Position numbers and translations under genes: made by a program
NCBI GenBank assembly: GCA_947503275.1
Contig: CANNCZ010000002.1
Coordinates: forward strand, 372,001 to 436,000
Direction: 5' to 3'
Source: an uncultured Erythrobacter sp.
GTDB taxonomy: Bacteria; Pseudomonadota; Alphaproteobacteria; Sphingomonadales; Sphingomonadaceae
Length of the DNA stretch: 64,000 bases
Shown here: piece after piece, positions 46,300 to 55,016 of the stretch
How the letters are laid out: each line of letters starts with the position of its first letter
Numbering within the stretch: position 1 is the first letter of the stretch
Notes under the pieces: generated by a model
Database searches by the model: none
What the model saw: the letters and a program-made list of their open reading frames with translations, nothing else
What the model was told of the DNA's origin: nothing

Positions 46300-48212
46300 T
46301 TAGAAGTCCTGTCCGGTTGCACCCCAGTGGCAGGGTTAATTTGTTCTTTGCGGCCACACTGATACAAAAATGCTGCGGATGCGTAAAGGCCCCAAATTTC
46401 CCACGCCCAATAGTCTCCCTCGGGCGACCCAAAATCGATACTCAAAACGGGTGAAAGCCCTTCGAGATCACATATTTCCGCTAACCACTCCGCAGCATGT
46501 TTTCTCGCGTATGCGGCAAATTGGGTGTCAATCTTGGCGTTTGTGAAGTTAGCTTTGGTAGTCCGGTTAAGGATAATATCGGGCAAGATGCCGGCCAGGG
46601 CATTGCGATGCACAAGCTTTGATACGCTTCCGCGCCGTTTGATATTGGTGGGAGTTTTGAGCGAAAATTCAATGAACGCCCGGCTCAACATTGGATGACG
46701 CGACTCGACGCCAATTACTGCCCGCTGCCGGCGCATCATTGAGTGCGAGAGATCGCTGAACGGGGAGGAGGCCAAGTTTGTCTTCGCCCAATCGACCGCA
46801 TCATGAGGCATAGATGCTTCGTATGCCTCCTCAGCATCCGCCAAAGCCGTGCGCAATTCCGGCGCGATCCATTTCAATGCAACATCTTGAGCCCGCCGTT
46901 TTTCACGGAAACGCGCGCGAATGGAACGCCGCAAAGGTTCAGGCGTGAGCTCTCCTGCAACCTGACGAAGGGAGGTCTTGAGCGCGGATATCGATCCGAA
47001 TGCCGCGCGATCATGCTTCAGAGCTTGCCAGAAACCACCAGCGTTGCCTTGTTTAAGATATTCACGATAGTCCAAATTGTTGCCGGTGAGCCACTCATCG
47101 CCGCCAACACCGTTGATAATGACGCACCCGCCATCTTCAACAACACGCCGCTCCATATCGAGCATCATCGCCCCATTGGACGGTATTGGCAGATCGCGAT
47201 GCCATCGCCCATCATTTGTATACCAGTCGATATCGGGATCGAACAAAGGGACCTCGTTCAGTTCCCGGCCAGCATGTGCCGCCGCCGCACGCGCATAGGG
47301 CAGTTCAAACGCATTGCCATCTTCGGAGGCCGCAAGTGAGTAACCTGCCATGCTGGGCGCGAGCCACTCGCCTTGACCCTCAAGTTGGTGCCCCACCAAA
47401 AACAAAGCGGATGAATCAAGCCCCCCACTTACGGCCACACCAACCTGCCTGTCAGAGCGAGAAGCGCGTTTGACGCAATCAAACAACAGCTCGCGGTAAT
47501 GGTCCGCATATTCCTCGTCGGTCTTGTAACGGATCGTGATTTCCGTTGGCGGCGTCCAATACTTCTCCAGGGTAAGCTTGCTGCCATCAAAGCTCAGCGT
47601 ATGAGCGCGCACCAACCGCTTGATCTCCCGCCAAGGTGTATCGTCGCGCAAATACCAGGTGTTGGTCATGATCTGCGCGAGAAACGCATGGTTCGGTCTT
47701 GCCGTCGTCTCCGACAAAGCCAGCAACGTTCGAAAGTCAGACGCCAGAATTAGGCTTCCATTCTCCTCACGGTAGTAAAGCGGGGCAAAGCCCATGTGAT
47801 CGCGCGCAGCGAACAACCGCCCCGCTCGTGTATCCGCGACAATGAGGGCAAATTCGCCTTCGAGTTGGTCCGCACATGCCTCTCCCCAAACCTCGTAGGC
47901 GCGCAAAGCAATCTCGACGTCTGATTGATTGCGAAACGCCGCGCCTTTGGACGAGAGGTTCGCAATCAGTTCATCCGGGTTGAGCAGATAGCCGTCAAAG
48001 ACCACTGCGATCCGACCGTCTTCATTTGTGTGCGGCTGCGCCTGCTCTCGTGACTGCGCATTGGTGTGGAGCGTGCATCCCACCAGACCAACCTTGCCGC
48101 CTAGCCAAGTGCCTGCATCATCATGCGGAACCTGACCAAGTGTTTCCCGCATTCGATCCAATTGCGCTTCGCGTACGCCGTCGGGCGAGAAAATGGCACC
48201 AATGGCAGACAT
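46296..48212 (-). CDS. Asparagine-synthetase-like lasso cyclase
   Basis: 638 residues. An N-terminal Ntn-type glutaminase-like domain (1-220) begins MSAIGAIFSP, so the nucleophilic Cys2 of true asparagine synthetases is replaced by serine. The C-terminal synthetase domain has the PP-loop SGGLDSS (262-268). This is the lasso C protein: it adenylates the ring Asp/Glu side chain and closes the isopeptide bond with the core N terminus. It overlaps the precursor gene that follows it, an order opposite to the common precursor-first layout. It diverges from the B2 gene with a 98-bp promoter gap. Confidence 0.92.
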   Translation of the reverse strand: MSAIGAIFSPDGVREAQLDRMRETLGQVPHDDAGTWLGGKVGLVGCTLHTNAQSREQAQPHTNEDGRIAVVFDGYLLNPDELIANLSSKGAAFRNQSDVEIALRAYEVWGEACADQLEGEFALIVADTRAGRLFAARDHMGFAPLYYREENGSLILASDFRTLLALSETTARPNHAFLAQIMTNTWYLRDDTPWREIKRLVRAHTLSFDGSKLTLEKYWTPPTEITIRYKTDEEYADHYRELLFDCVKRASRSDRQVGVAVSGGLDSSALFLVGHQLEGQGEWLAPSMAGYSLAASEDGNAFELPYARAAAAHAGRELNEVPLFDPDIDWYTNDGRWHRDLPIPSNGAMMLDMERRVVEDGGCVIINGVGGDEWLTGNNLDYREYLKQGNAGGFWQALKHDRAAFGSISALKTSLRQVAGELTPEPLRRSIRARFREKRRAQDVALKWIAPELRTALADAEEAYEASMPHDAVDWAKTNLASSPFSDLSHSMMRRQRAVIGVESRHPMLSRAFIEFSLKTPTNIKRRGSVSKLVHRNALAGILPDIILNRTTKANFTNAKIDTQFAAYARKHAAEWLAEICDLEGLSPVLSIDFGSPEGDYWAWEIWGLYASAAFLYQCGRKEQINPATGVQPDRTSK

Positions 48213-48310
48213 CTAAAGAGGTCTCTCGTCCTTCATCGCTGGCGCACAACCGCCAAACCACGCTTTGCAGCGACACAGCCTGTGTGCCATGATGTTTGTG
48301 GCATAGGCAC

Positions 48311-48805
48311 ATGATGAATCTGGCGCAATCACCACACATTCCCAAAACTGGTCAGAAGCCAGCGTTGAAAGACCTACCGTGGCTCACGGTCTTCGCAACC
48401 CGCGGGTTTTGGGAGTTGGTCAGAGCTCGGATCGCTTTTGCTCGGTTCAAGGCTAAGGATATTCCAATCCGCAACCGCGAGGCTAAGAATAACCTCAGCG
48501 CGGGCGCAAGCCCTGCAGACATTGCTCGCATCTCATATGTCTTACCGCGCATATCCGACCGGCTCCCGTGGCGAAGCGATTGCCTTATTCAGGCGATTGC
48601 TGGCCAAAACTGGCTGTCGGGACTGAAGGCAGCGAGTGAAATACAAATCGGGGTTGAGAACCCTTCAGATGGGCAATTCGGTGCGCATGCCTGGCTGGTG
48701 CATGATGGTGAGGTCGTAACAGGAGGAGAGGTTGATCAATATGATATCATCCTCGCCGAATCGACCAATGCTGATGATTCGGTCGAATCAGACGCACAAC
48801 GCTAG
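48311..48805 (+). CDS. Lasso peptide B2 leader peptidase (transglutaminase-like)
   Basis: 164 residues; two adjacent ATGs (48311, 48314) are candidate starts. LPWRSDCLIQAIAGQNWL places the catalytic Cys91, and FGAHAWLVHDGEVV supplies His126 and Asp132, the McjB-type cysteine protease triad. B2 removes the leader with ATP and the B1 protein. The N-terminal 50 residues correspond to the helical region that precedes the peptidase domain. It is divergent from the cyclase. Confidence 0.88.
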   Translation: MMNLAQSPHIPKTGQKPALKDLPWLTVFATRGFWELVRARIAFARFKAKDIPIRNREAKNNLSAGASPADIARISYVLPRISDRLPWRSDCLIQAIAGQNWLSGLKAASEIQIGVENPSDGQFGAHAWLVHDGEVVTGGEVDQYDIILAESTNADDSVESDAQR

Positions 48806-48961
48806 GTTAGGGCAGGTAAGAGCGTCCAATAACGAAGCCCAACCGCGCCATCCTGCCCTTGGAAAGGCTTGGTTTACCATTTTTTCGTAACGCTCCAGTT
48901 GTCAAACTTGCTGCACTGCACTAATGGTTTGTACGTAATGAGTGCAATGAAGGGCCTACCG

Positions 48962-49234
48962 ATGATTAAAACGACGTCTCGCCTGTTGGTGACTGTGGCT
49001 GCGGCCAGCATGGCTTTCGCGCCTATCGCTGCTCAAGCTAACACCCGCGCCGGCGACAACGCACCGGTTTACAGCACTTCAAATGCACAGCCGGGCACTG
49101 CTCGCGCTGCTGATGGCGAAGAGCTTCGCGGTACTCCCGGTATCCTGATCGCTCTTCTGGCGGCTGCGGCAGCAATCGCTGGTATCGTTGTTTTGGTGGG
49201 CAATGACTCAGACGACGGTTCACCTGGCACCTAA
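48962..49234 (+). CDS. Small exported protein with a C-terminal membrane segment
   Basis: 90 residues from the ATG at 48962, seven bases after AAGGG; upstream ATGs at 48938 and 48947 are alternatives. A signal peptide (residues 1-23, cleavage near AQA-NT) is followed by a short polar region, a hydrophobic alanine/isoleucine segment (GILIALLAAAAAIAGIVVLVG, about 58-79) and an acidic glycine-rich end. No family recognised. A terminator follows. It lies between the lasso cluster and an O-antigen-ligase-like gene. Confidence 0.72.
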   Translation: MIKTTSRLLVTVAAASMAFAPIAAQANTRAGDNAPVYSTSNAQPGTARAADGEELRGTPGILIALLAAAAAIAGIVVLVGNDSDDGSPGT

Positions 49235-49279
49235 GTCAGTATCGCTCAGGTTAAAATCGACTTGATGTGAAAAGAATAG

Positions 49280-49306
49280 GCGCGCGGTTCATTCCGGGCG
49301 CTTTTT
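49280..49306 (+). terminator. Rho-independent terminator after the small exported protein gene
   Basis: GCGCGCGG (49280-49287) pairs with CCGGGCGC (49294-49301) with one mismatch around a 6-base loop, followed by TTTTT. Confidence 0.75.
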
Positions 49307-49391
49307 CTTTGTCCAAAATTTGGATTAATTGCTGGTACTACGCCATTAATGCGAAGCTATCGGACTCAAAATTGCGGAAATCGCAGGCCTC

Positions 49392-50798
49392 ATGACACAG
49401 GTAGAAATGCCCGATCACGCCGATTTGAATGCGTCTGACCGTCCTCTTGGCCGGAGTAAACACCTTTGGGCGATGGTCGCTATCTTGGTGCTGGCAATCG
49501 CTCTTGGTGGGGGTGGGTCGAAGTACGGCATCTCCAATCTGATCGTTCAACTTGCCGCGCTCATTGCCCTGTCATTTGATCGCCAAGCCTTTTTTGCATT
49601 TTGGCGCGCTGCTCCAATCATGCTGAGAGTGTTGGTTGCGTTGTCCGTTCTCCTGCCATTGCTCTATACCCTCCCCCTTCCCTCGGCGATGTGGGGCGCA
49701 CTTCCCGGGCGCGAATTGGTGGCGCAGTCATTTGACCTGATCGGCGGCAAGGACTGGGCAACGGCCAGCGTCGACCCGATTAGAACCCTCCTCGCTGTTA
49801 CCGCTTTGATTACACCGATTGCGATACTGACAATCGGGTGGGCAGCGCCGCGCGACCAATTGATATTGGTCGGCTGGGTCGCGGTGGCTCTGGGCTTAAT
49901 CAATTTTCTTATGGGCATCCCCCAGGCGCTCTCTACAGGGCAAGAATGGCTGCTTTATCCCGAGAACAACATGCCTGGGGTCCTGTTTGGTGCATTTGCC
50001 AATCGCAATTCTGCGGGCCTATTTTTGGTTGGAACATTAGCATTGGCAGCCACCCTGCCCGCGCCTGCTCGCTTTGCACCAGCTGCAATGGCTGGACGCA
50101 TCGCAATATGCACCCTGTTGTTTGTCGCCGTGATCCTAACCCGTTCACGCACCGCGCTAGTCCTTGCGATGATCCCAGTTGCCTTTGCAGTTTTGCGCGC
50201 AATGTTGTGGCAATTACGGCGGAACAACTCTGAGGCTATGCGCGGACCCCGCAGTGTGTTTCTGATCCTCGCTCCGGTTGTGATCGTAGTTGGATTAGCG
50301 GGAGCCGTCGTGGTCGCAGCGCCCGGCCGGGTGAATGATGTTCTCGAACGCTTTAGCCAAGGGGAGGATGCGCGCAGCTATATGTGGGAGGATGCGGCCT
50401 ACTCTGCCGAGCGATATTGGCCTGTTGGGTCCGGCACCGGGACATTTGATGACGTTTTCCAGATCGACGAGTCGCTGGAGAACATGACCCTCCGCCGAGC
50501 CGGGCGGGCACATAATGACTATTTGGAAGTCGCGATCGAAGCGGGCTTGCCCGGCCTAGCGCTTATCGCGGGATGGCTGGCTTTGATCGTCTGGCTCAGT
50601 TGGAGGGCCCGCAAATCGCCGCACCGTTGGATTGCGTGGGGTGGCGGGATCATCCTCCTGACAATTGCGCTTCAGTCCATCACGGATTACCCGCTTCGCA
50701 ACGTATCGATGCTCGCCTTTGGCGGATACGCTTTGCTCGTTCTGGCCCGTTTTTCTGCGCCTTTGCATCCCAAGGCCACCCGAGAGGTGCTCCCATGA
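49392..50798 (+). CDS. O-antigen ligase family membrane protein
   Basis: 468 residues with about 12 membrane segments. The large periplasmic loop contains RFSQGEDARSYMWEDAAYSAERYWPVGSGTGTF and RRAGRAHNDYLEVAIEAGLPGL, which fits the Wzy_C domain; the conserved Arg and the H-N-D-Y-L-E stretch are typical of O-antigen ligases. It is the second such protein in the window; this one may be the ligase or serve another polymer. It overlaps the next gene by four bases. Confidence 0.88.
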   Translation: MTQVEMPDHADLNASDRPLGRSKHLWAMVAILVLAIALGGGGSKYGISNLIVQLAALIALSFDRQAFFAFWRAAPIMLRVLVALSVLLPLLYTLPLPSAMWGALPGRELVAQSFDLIGGKDWATASVDPIRTLLAVTALITPIAILTIGWAAPRDQLILVGWVAVALGLINFLMGIPQALSTGQEWLLYPENNMPGVLFGAFANRNSAGLFLVGTLALAATLPAPARFAPAAMAGRIAICTLLFVAVILTRSRTALVLAMIPVAFAVLRAMLWQLRRNNSEAMRGPRSVFLILAPVVIVVGLAGAVVVAAPGRVNDVLERFSQGEDARSYMWEDAAYSAERYWPVGSGTGTFDDVFQIDESLENMTLRRAGRAHNDYLEVAIEAGLPGLALIAGWLALIVWLSWRARKSPHRWIAWGGGIILLTIALQSITDYPLRNVSMLAFGGYALLVLARFSAPLHPKATREVLP

Positions 50799-51514
50799 TT
50801 GGAGCCATCGTCTGGCGCGTTGCGCTCCTGGCAATTGCAGTGGTCACCATTGGGGTCCACCTCGACCGGCAGGCTGAGCGTAGCCCGGCGCTTGCGCAAT
50901 CTGTGCCGGAGCCGTTCCGGTCGACTGCTCAGCTGCCAGCAACAGCCTATGCCCTGACTGGCGAAAACCCGGAACTGGCTCTTGTTGAGGCAGAGCGACT
51001 GATCCGTCGCCGACCGCTGCCCGCCGAACATCTGCGTCTCTTGGCACAGGCACAAATAGCCACTGGCAAGTTTGATCAAGGCGCATTGTCGATCCAATAC
51101 GCGGCGCAGCGCGGCTGGCGCGATCCTCTGGCTCAGGAAGCGATGCTGCGTCTTGCGATTGATGCCGGAGATACGCCAGAGGCAGCGCGGCGCTATGCGG
51201 CGCTATTCCTTCGCCGCGACACTCAAGATGCATTGCTCGAAGAGCTTGGTCCCCCGGTGCTTAGCGAGCCAGCTGGCGAGGGTCGAAAGACGCTGATCGG
51301 GATCGTCAGTGGAGGCTCACGCTGGCACAACCAATTTCTCAATCGCGGCGCTCGGGTCATGCCGACCGATGCGTTTGTCGAAGTCATCCGCGCCACAATC
51401 GAGAGCGGATCGCGCTACGATTGTACCGTTCTGAACAGGGTTACGACCGTCTTGGGCAATCGCGACGAAGCAGCTGGTGCAGAGCTTAGCGCGCTTGCAG
51501 ATGAGCAATGCTGA
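50795..51514 (+). CDS. TPR-like membrane-anchored protein coupled to the ligase-like gene
   Basis: 239 residues from the ATG that overlaps the upstream stop (ATGA). An N-terminal anchor or signal (residues 1-22) is followed by an alanine-rich helical region in roughly 34-residue steps (about 45-150), resembling tetratricopeptide or Sel1-like hairpins, and a less typical C terminus. Such proteins often partner O-antigen polymerases/ligases in the periplasm. No catalytic motif is seen. Confidence 0.7.
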   Translation: MIGAIVWRVALLAIAVVTIGVHLDRQAERSPALAQSVPEPFRSTAQLPATAYALTGENPELALVEAERLIRRRPLPAEHLRLLAQAQIATGKFDQGALSIQYAAQRGWRDPLAQEAMLRLAIDAGDTPEAARRYAALFLRRDTQDALLEELGPPVLSEPAGEGRKTLIGIVSGGSRWHNQFLNRGARVMPTDAFVEVIRATIESGSRYDCTVLNRVTTVLGNRDEAAGAELSALADEQC

Positions 51515-51520
51515 GCAACC

Positions 51521-52318
51521 TTACCGACCTTTGAAATCGGGTTTGCGCTTTTCAAGGATGGCATGAACCGCCTCTTGGTGGTCCTCCATTCGTTGAAGCA
51601 CACCTTGAGTTAGAGCCGCCTTAGCCAAACTGTCTTCCAAACCCATGCGCTGCGCTGCGAGCATGATTTCCTTACCCTTGCGCAAGGCAAATGGTGGGTT
51701 GGCAACAACTTTTGCAGCCAGTGCACGCGCCGCGTCCATCAATCCATCGGGTTCGACCACTTGGCTGACGAGACCCCAATCCAGCGCCTTTTGCGCATCA
51801 ATTGCTTCGGCCGTGTAAAGCATTTCCGCCGCACGGGCATATCCGACAATGCGCGGCAGAAACCACGCCCCGCCATCGCCCGGGATAATTCCGACTTTCA
51901 GAAAACTCTCGGCGAACAGAGCTTTGCTCGACGCAATCCGCATGTCGCACATCGTCGCCAGATCATTCCCTGCGCCAATCGCAGGGCCATTGACCGCAGC
52001 GATGACCGGCACCGTCAATTGCTCCATCAACAGAGGAATGCGTTGAATGCCGTTCGTGTACCAAGCCTCAATATCGAGCGGGCTCATGCCTTTTTCAGCG
52101 GTCATCGCGCCAATATCTCGCAGGTTTCCGCCCGATGAAAACGCCTTGCCAGCCCCGGTTAGGATCACGCAGCTGATCGAGCTATCGCTCTCAGCTTTTG
52201 CCATAGCATCGAGCAATCCCTCGATGACTTCATCGGTCAGCGAATTGCGACTGTCATCGCGATTGAGGGTGATCGTTGCGACACTTTGATCGCGTGCGAA
52301 AAGGACCGGATCGGACAT
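51521..52318 (-). CDS. Enoyl-CoA hydratase/isomerase family protein
   Basis: 265 residues. The crotonase fold is clear: GAGKAFSSGGNLRDIG (first oxyanion-hole region), AAVNGPAIGAGNDLATMCDMRIAS, and FAESFLKVGIIPGDGGAWFLPRIVG, with an acidic residue in each expected catalytic position. It hydrates trans-2-enoyl-CoA in beta-oxidation. It lies 12 bp downstream of an acyl-CoA dehydrogenase subunit gene, so the three genes probably form one catabolic operon. Confidence 0.9.
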   Translation of the reverse strand: MSDPVLFARDQSVATITLNRDDSRNSLTDEVIEGLLDAMAKAESDSSISCVILTGAGKAFSSGGNLRDIGAMTAEKGMSPLDIEAWYTNGIQRIPLLMEQLTVPVIAAVNGPAIGAGNDLATMCDMRIASSKALFAESFLKVGIIPGDGGAWFLPRIVGYARAAEMLYTAEAIDAQKALDWGLVSQVVEPDGLMDAARALAAKVVANPPFALRKGKEIMLAAQRMGLEDSLAKAALTQGVLQRMEDHQEAVHAILEKRKPDFKGR

Positions 52319-52330
52319 TGCTCGTATCTC

Positions 52331-53344
52331 CTAGATTGGCTTACTTATGCGCAGCCAAAGGTTCGGATTGGGCCCAGCCAGAATGGTATTGCCCAGCCGC
52401 GTAGCCCACTCAGTTTCGGTGCCAAATTCATCCTGCCATTGCCACAGCCGCCGTGTGAACCTACCCAACGCATATTCTCTGGTGAAACCCATGGCGCCAT
52501 GCGCTTGATGCGCGGCTGCTGCGACCGTCGTTGCTGCTTGACCGCACCGAATTTTGGCAATCGCAATTTCATCAATCATGTCCGAATTGGGTTCAGGCGC
52601 CGAACGCAATGCGTCACTTGCCAATTCAACCGCGGCGATGGAGGCTGCCGTTTCACAGGCAATATCCGACAAGTGATGCTGAATCGCCTGAAACTTCGCC
52701 AGAGGGCGACCGAACTGCTCGCGTTCCCGCGTATAGGACAGTGTGAGATCGAGAACCGCCTGCATTGCACCAGCCATGCTTGCCGAACGGATCAAGGCGG
52801 CAAGGGCTTGGAACATATGCGGGGTGAGCCAACTGGGTGCAACCGCATCGTGCACTGTATCTGCATGACCGTCGGTCACATATCCCGCACCGTCTTCTGC
52901 TTGCTCAAGAACACGCACATTGTCAGGCGCTGAACGAACACAGCGAAGTCTCCCCCCATCAAGTGCAACAAACGCTTCGAGCTGCATTGCATGGGGCAGG
53001 GGTGCGGCAAGGTCGAGCGGGTCAGCGAGGCCAATTCGCCCACTTGGAGGCTCGACGCCGCATGCGGACAATAGACCGTTCGCCAGGATGCTATCTGCCA
53101 GAGGCAATGCGAGCGCATGTCGCCCGACGATAGTCGCAAGCTCGCAGGCATCAGCCAAACTCGCGCCAAACCCACCATGCTCTGGCGAGGCGCACAATCG
53201 AGGGTATCCATTCTCCTCAAGCGTCGCCCATAGCGCATCTGCTCCGGCGCCCAGCCCGCCATCTTTGTCGATAGCTTCGAGCGAGGCGTCACCCAATATC
53301 CGCTCCAACCCGTCAGTGATCATTTTGAGGTCATCGCGGTCCAT
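52331..53344 (-). CDS. Acyl-CoA dehydrogenase, divergent subunit
   Basis: 337 residues, shorter than the usual 380. The C-terminal helical domain is recognisable (RSASMAGAMQAVLDLTLSYTREREQFGRPLAKFQAIQ; AHGAMGFTREYALGRFTRRLWQWQDEFG), while the flavin-binding middle is degenerate and the typical C-terminal GGTxEI is absent. Paired with the canonical dehydrogenase just upstream (one-base overlap), it resembles the heterotetrameric alpha2-beta2 enzymes known from sterol side-chain degradation (FadE/ChsE pairs). The substrate here is unknown. Confidence 0.87.
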   Translation of the reverse strand: MDRDDLKMITDGLERILGDASLEAIDKDGGLGAGADALWATLEENGYPRLCASPEHGGFGASLADACELATIVGRHALALPLADSILANGLLSACGVEPPSGRIGLADPLDLAAPLPHAMQLEAFVALDGGRLRCVRSAPDNVRVLEQAEDGAGYVTDGHADTVHDAVAPSWLTPHMFQALAALIRSASMAGAMQAVLDLTLSYTREREQFGRPLAKFQAIQHHLSDIACETAASIAAVELASDALRSAPEPNSDMIDEIAIAKIRCGQAATTVAAAAHQAHGAMGFTREYALGRFTRRLWQWQDEFGTETEWATRLGNTILAGPNPNLWLRISKPI

Positions 53345-54492
53345 CAGCGCATCCCCATTTCGCGAGCGATAATACCGCGCAAAATCTCGGTGGTTCCGCC
53401 ACGCAAAGTGTTGGAAGGCAAATGCAACACGGCCTCACGCAGCAACGCGTCAAACCCGTCCGGCCATTCGCTGCGCGGAATTCCCGCAAGCATCGCCCTA
53501 AGCCGTGCAACTATGTCGTTTTCGAGCCGGTTGCCCATTTCCTTGACCACGGCTGCTGCAGTCGCAGGCGATGCACCCTGCTCCAACATCTGCGCCACAC
53601 CGAGCGACATTCGCCGCAAAACACGCAAATTGGCAAGGATTGAGCCCACCTCGGCTGCGCGGCGAACATCGCAATGACGCGCTAACATCGGGAGCGCTTT
53701 TTCAAGCACCACTAGGGATGTCAAAAACCGTTCTGGACCGGAGCGCTCCAGCGCCAGCTCGCCCATACACTGCGCCCAGCCATTACCCTCTTGCCCCAAC
53801 AAAGCATCTGCGGGCAGGTCAACATTTTCAAACAGGGTTTCGTTGAAATGCGGCGTTCCGCCCAAGTCCTTGATCCCCGAAATGTGGATCCCCGGCAGCG
53901 AAAGATCGACGAGAAATTGCGACAACCCAACCTGTCGATTGCGCCCTTCGGCAGGGGACGTCCGCGCAAGTACAATCATAAAGTGCGAATAATGCGCGCC
54001 AGTTGACCATATTTTACGCCCAGACAGCACCCACCCTTTATCGCGGCGTGTGGCAGAGGTTTGAATCGCCGCGAGGTCTGAACCTGCTTGCGGTTCGCTC
54101 ATCCCGATAGCCGTAAAGCACTCCCCTGCAGCAATCCGCGGCAGGATCTCACGCTTTTGCTCTTCGGTGCCATATTGAAGGATGTGGCTGCCCGTCTGGC
54201 GATCCGCGATCCAATGTGCTGCGACTGGTGCGCCTGCAGCCAGCATTTCTTCTGTCACAACAAAGCGATGATGGGCGGGGCGTTCTTGCCCACCATATTC
54301 GCGCGGCCATGTCATACCCAGCCAGCCACGCCCACCCATTTTGCGACTGAACTCGGGATCAGCGCCAGAAACCCAACAATCCGCCGCCGGGGTGAAGCCA
54401 CCGGCGTCCAGCTCAGAGGCAAGAAATGCACGCACATCGCGACGCAAAATATCGGCGTCGCTATCGAAATCGAGGCGCGGAAATTGAAACAT
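53344..54492 (-). CDS. Acyl-CoA dehydrogenase, canonical subunit
   Basis: 382 residues. FTAIGMSEPQAGSDLAAIQTSATRRDKGWVLSGRKIWSTGAHYSHF gives the FAD and substrate-binding signature and RGGTTEILRGIIAREMGMR the canonical C terminus. It oxidises acyl-CoA to enoyl-CoA, passing electrons to electron-transfer flavoprotein. It leads a three-gene operon with the divergent subunit and an enoyl-CoA hydratase. Confidence 0.93.
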   Translation of the reverse strand: MFQFPRLDFDSDADILRRDVRAFLASELDAGGFTPAADCWVSGADPEFSRKMGGRGWLGMTWPREYGGQERPAHHRFVVTEEMLAAGAPVAAHWIADRQTGSHILQYGTEEQKREILPRIAAGECFTAIGMSEPQAGSDLAAIQTSATRRDKGWVLSGRKIWSTGAHYSHFMIVLARTSPAEGRNRQVGLSQFLVDLSLPGIHISGIKDLGGTPHFNETLFENVDLPADALLGQEGNGWAQCMGELALERSGPERFLTSLVVLEKALPMLARHCDVRRAAEVGSILANLRVLRRMSLGVAQMLEQGASPATAAAVVKEMGNRLENDIVARLRAMLAGIPRSEWPDGFDALLREAVLHLPSNTLRGGTTEILRGIIAREMGMR

Positions 54493-54607
54493 AGATGGAG
54501 GTCATATCCAGAAGAACGGCAAACGCCATCCTCCCTACTGCGCGTTCAGAAGTTTTCCAGCCGCAATAATGTCAGCTTTAGACGCGGTGATGCGTCAGTC
54601 CGGATAT

Positions 54608-55003
54608 CTAAGCGTGAGCCGTAAGTTCGAATGAGCCGGGCACACCTCGCGCCTTTAGAACCGCCTGAACAATCTCAGTGGGCGTAGAGGGCTTGGGCAG
54701 GAACACAGCATCCGGCACAATCTGCGAATGGCCCAGATTGGCATGTCCCGAATGGATGACCACCGGCACACCTTGCTCAATCAATTCCACAGCCAGAGGC
54801 AAGGAATCGCCGTCCATCAGCCGGATATCGAGGATTGCTGCATCGAACTGCGTTGCCTCAATCAGCTTTGCAGCGTCAGCAATCGAAGCGGCTAGCTCAA
54901 TCAAGCCAGCGCCTGCATCGCGCATGATCGTCTCGAGATTCAATGCGAGCAGGAACTCATTTTCGACGACCAAGACCGACAGGCCGTCCAAATCATATGA
55001 CAT
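54608..55003 (-). CDS. Single-domain response regulator
   Basis: 131 residues, a lone receiver domain. The acidic pocket is ENE near the N terminus, the phosphoacceptor Asp lies in AAILDIRLMDGDS, Ser/Thr in VIHSGH, and Lys in FLPKPSTPTE. No output domain. It lies 13 bp downstream of the CheB-CheR-HWE kinase gene and is probably its phosphorylation partner, as often seen with HWE kinases in alphaproteobacteria. Confidence 0.9.
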   Translation of the reverse strand: MSYDLDGLSVLVVENEFLLALNLETIMRDAGAGLIELAASIADAAKLIEATQFDAAILDIRLMDGDSLPLAVELIEQGVPVVIHSGHANLGHSQIVPDAVFLPKPSTPTEIVQAVLKARGVPGSFELTAHA

Positions 55004-55016
55004 TTTCTACCTCGCT

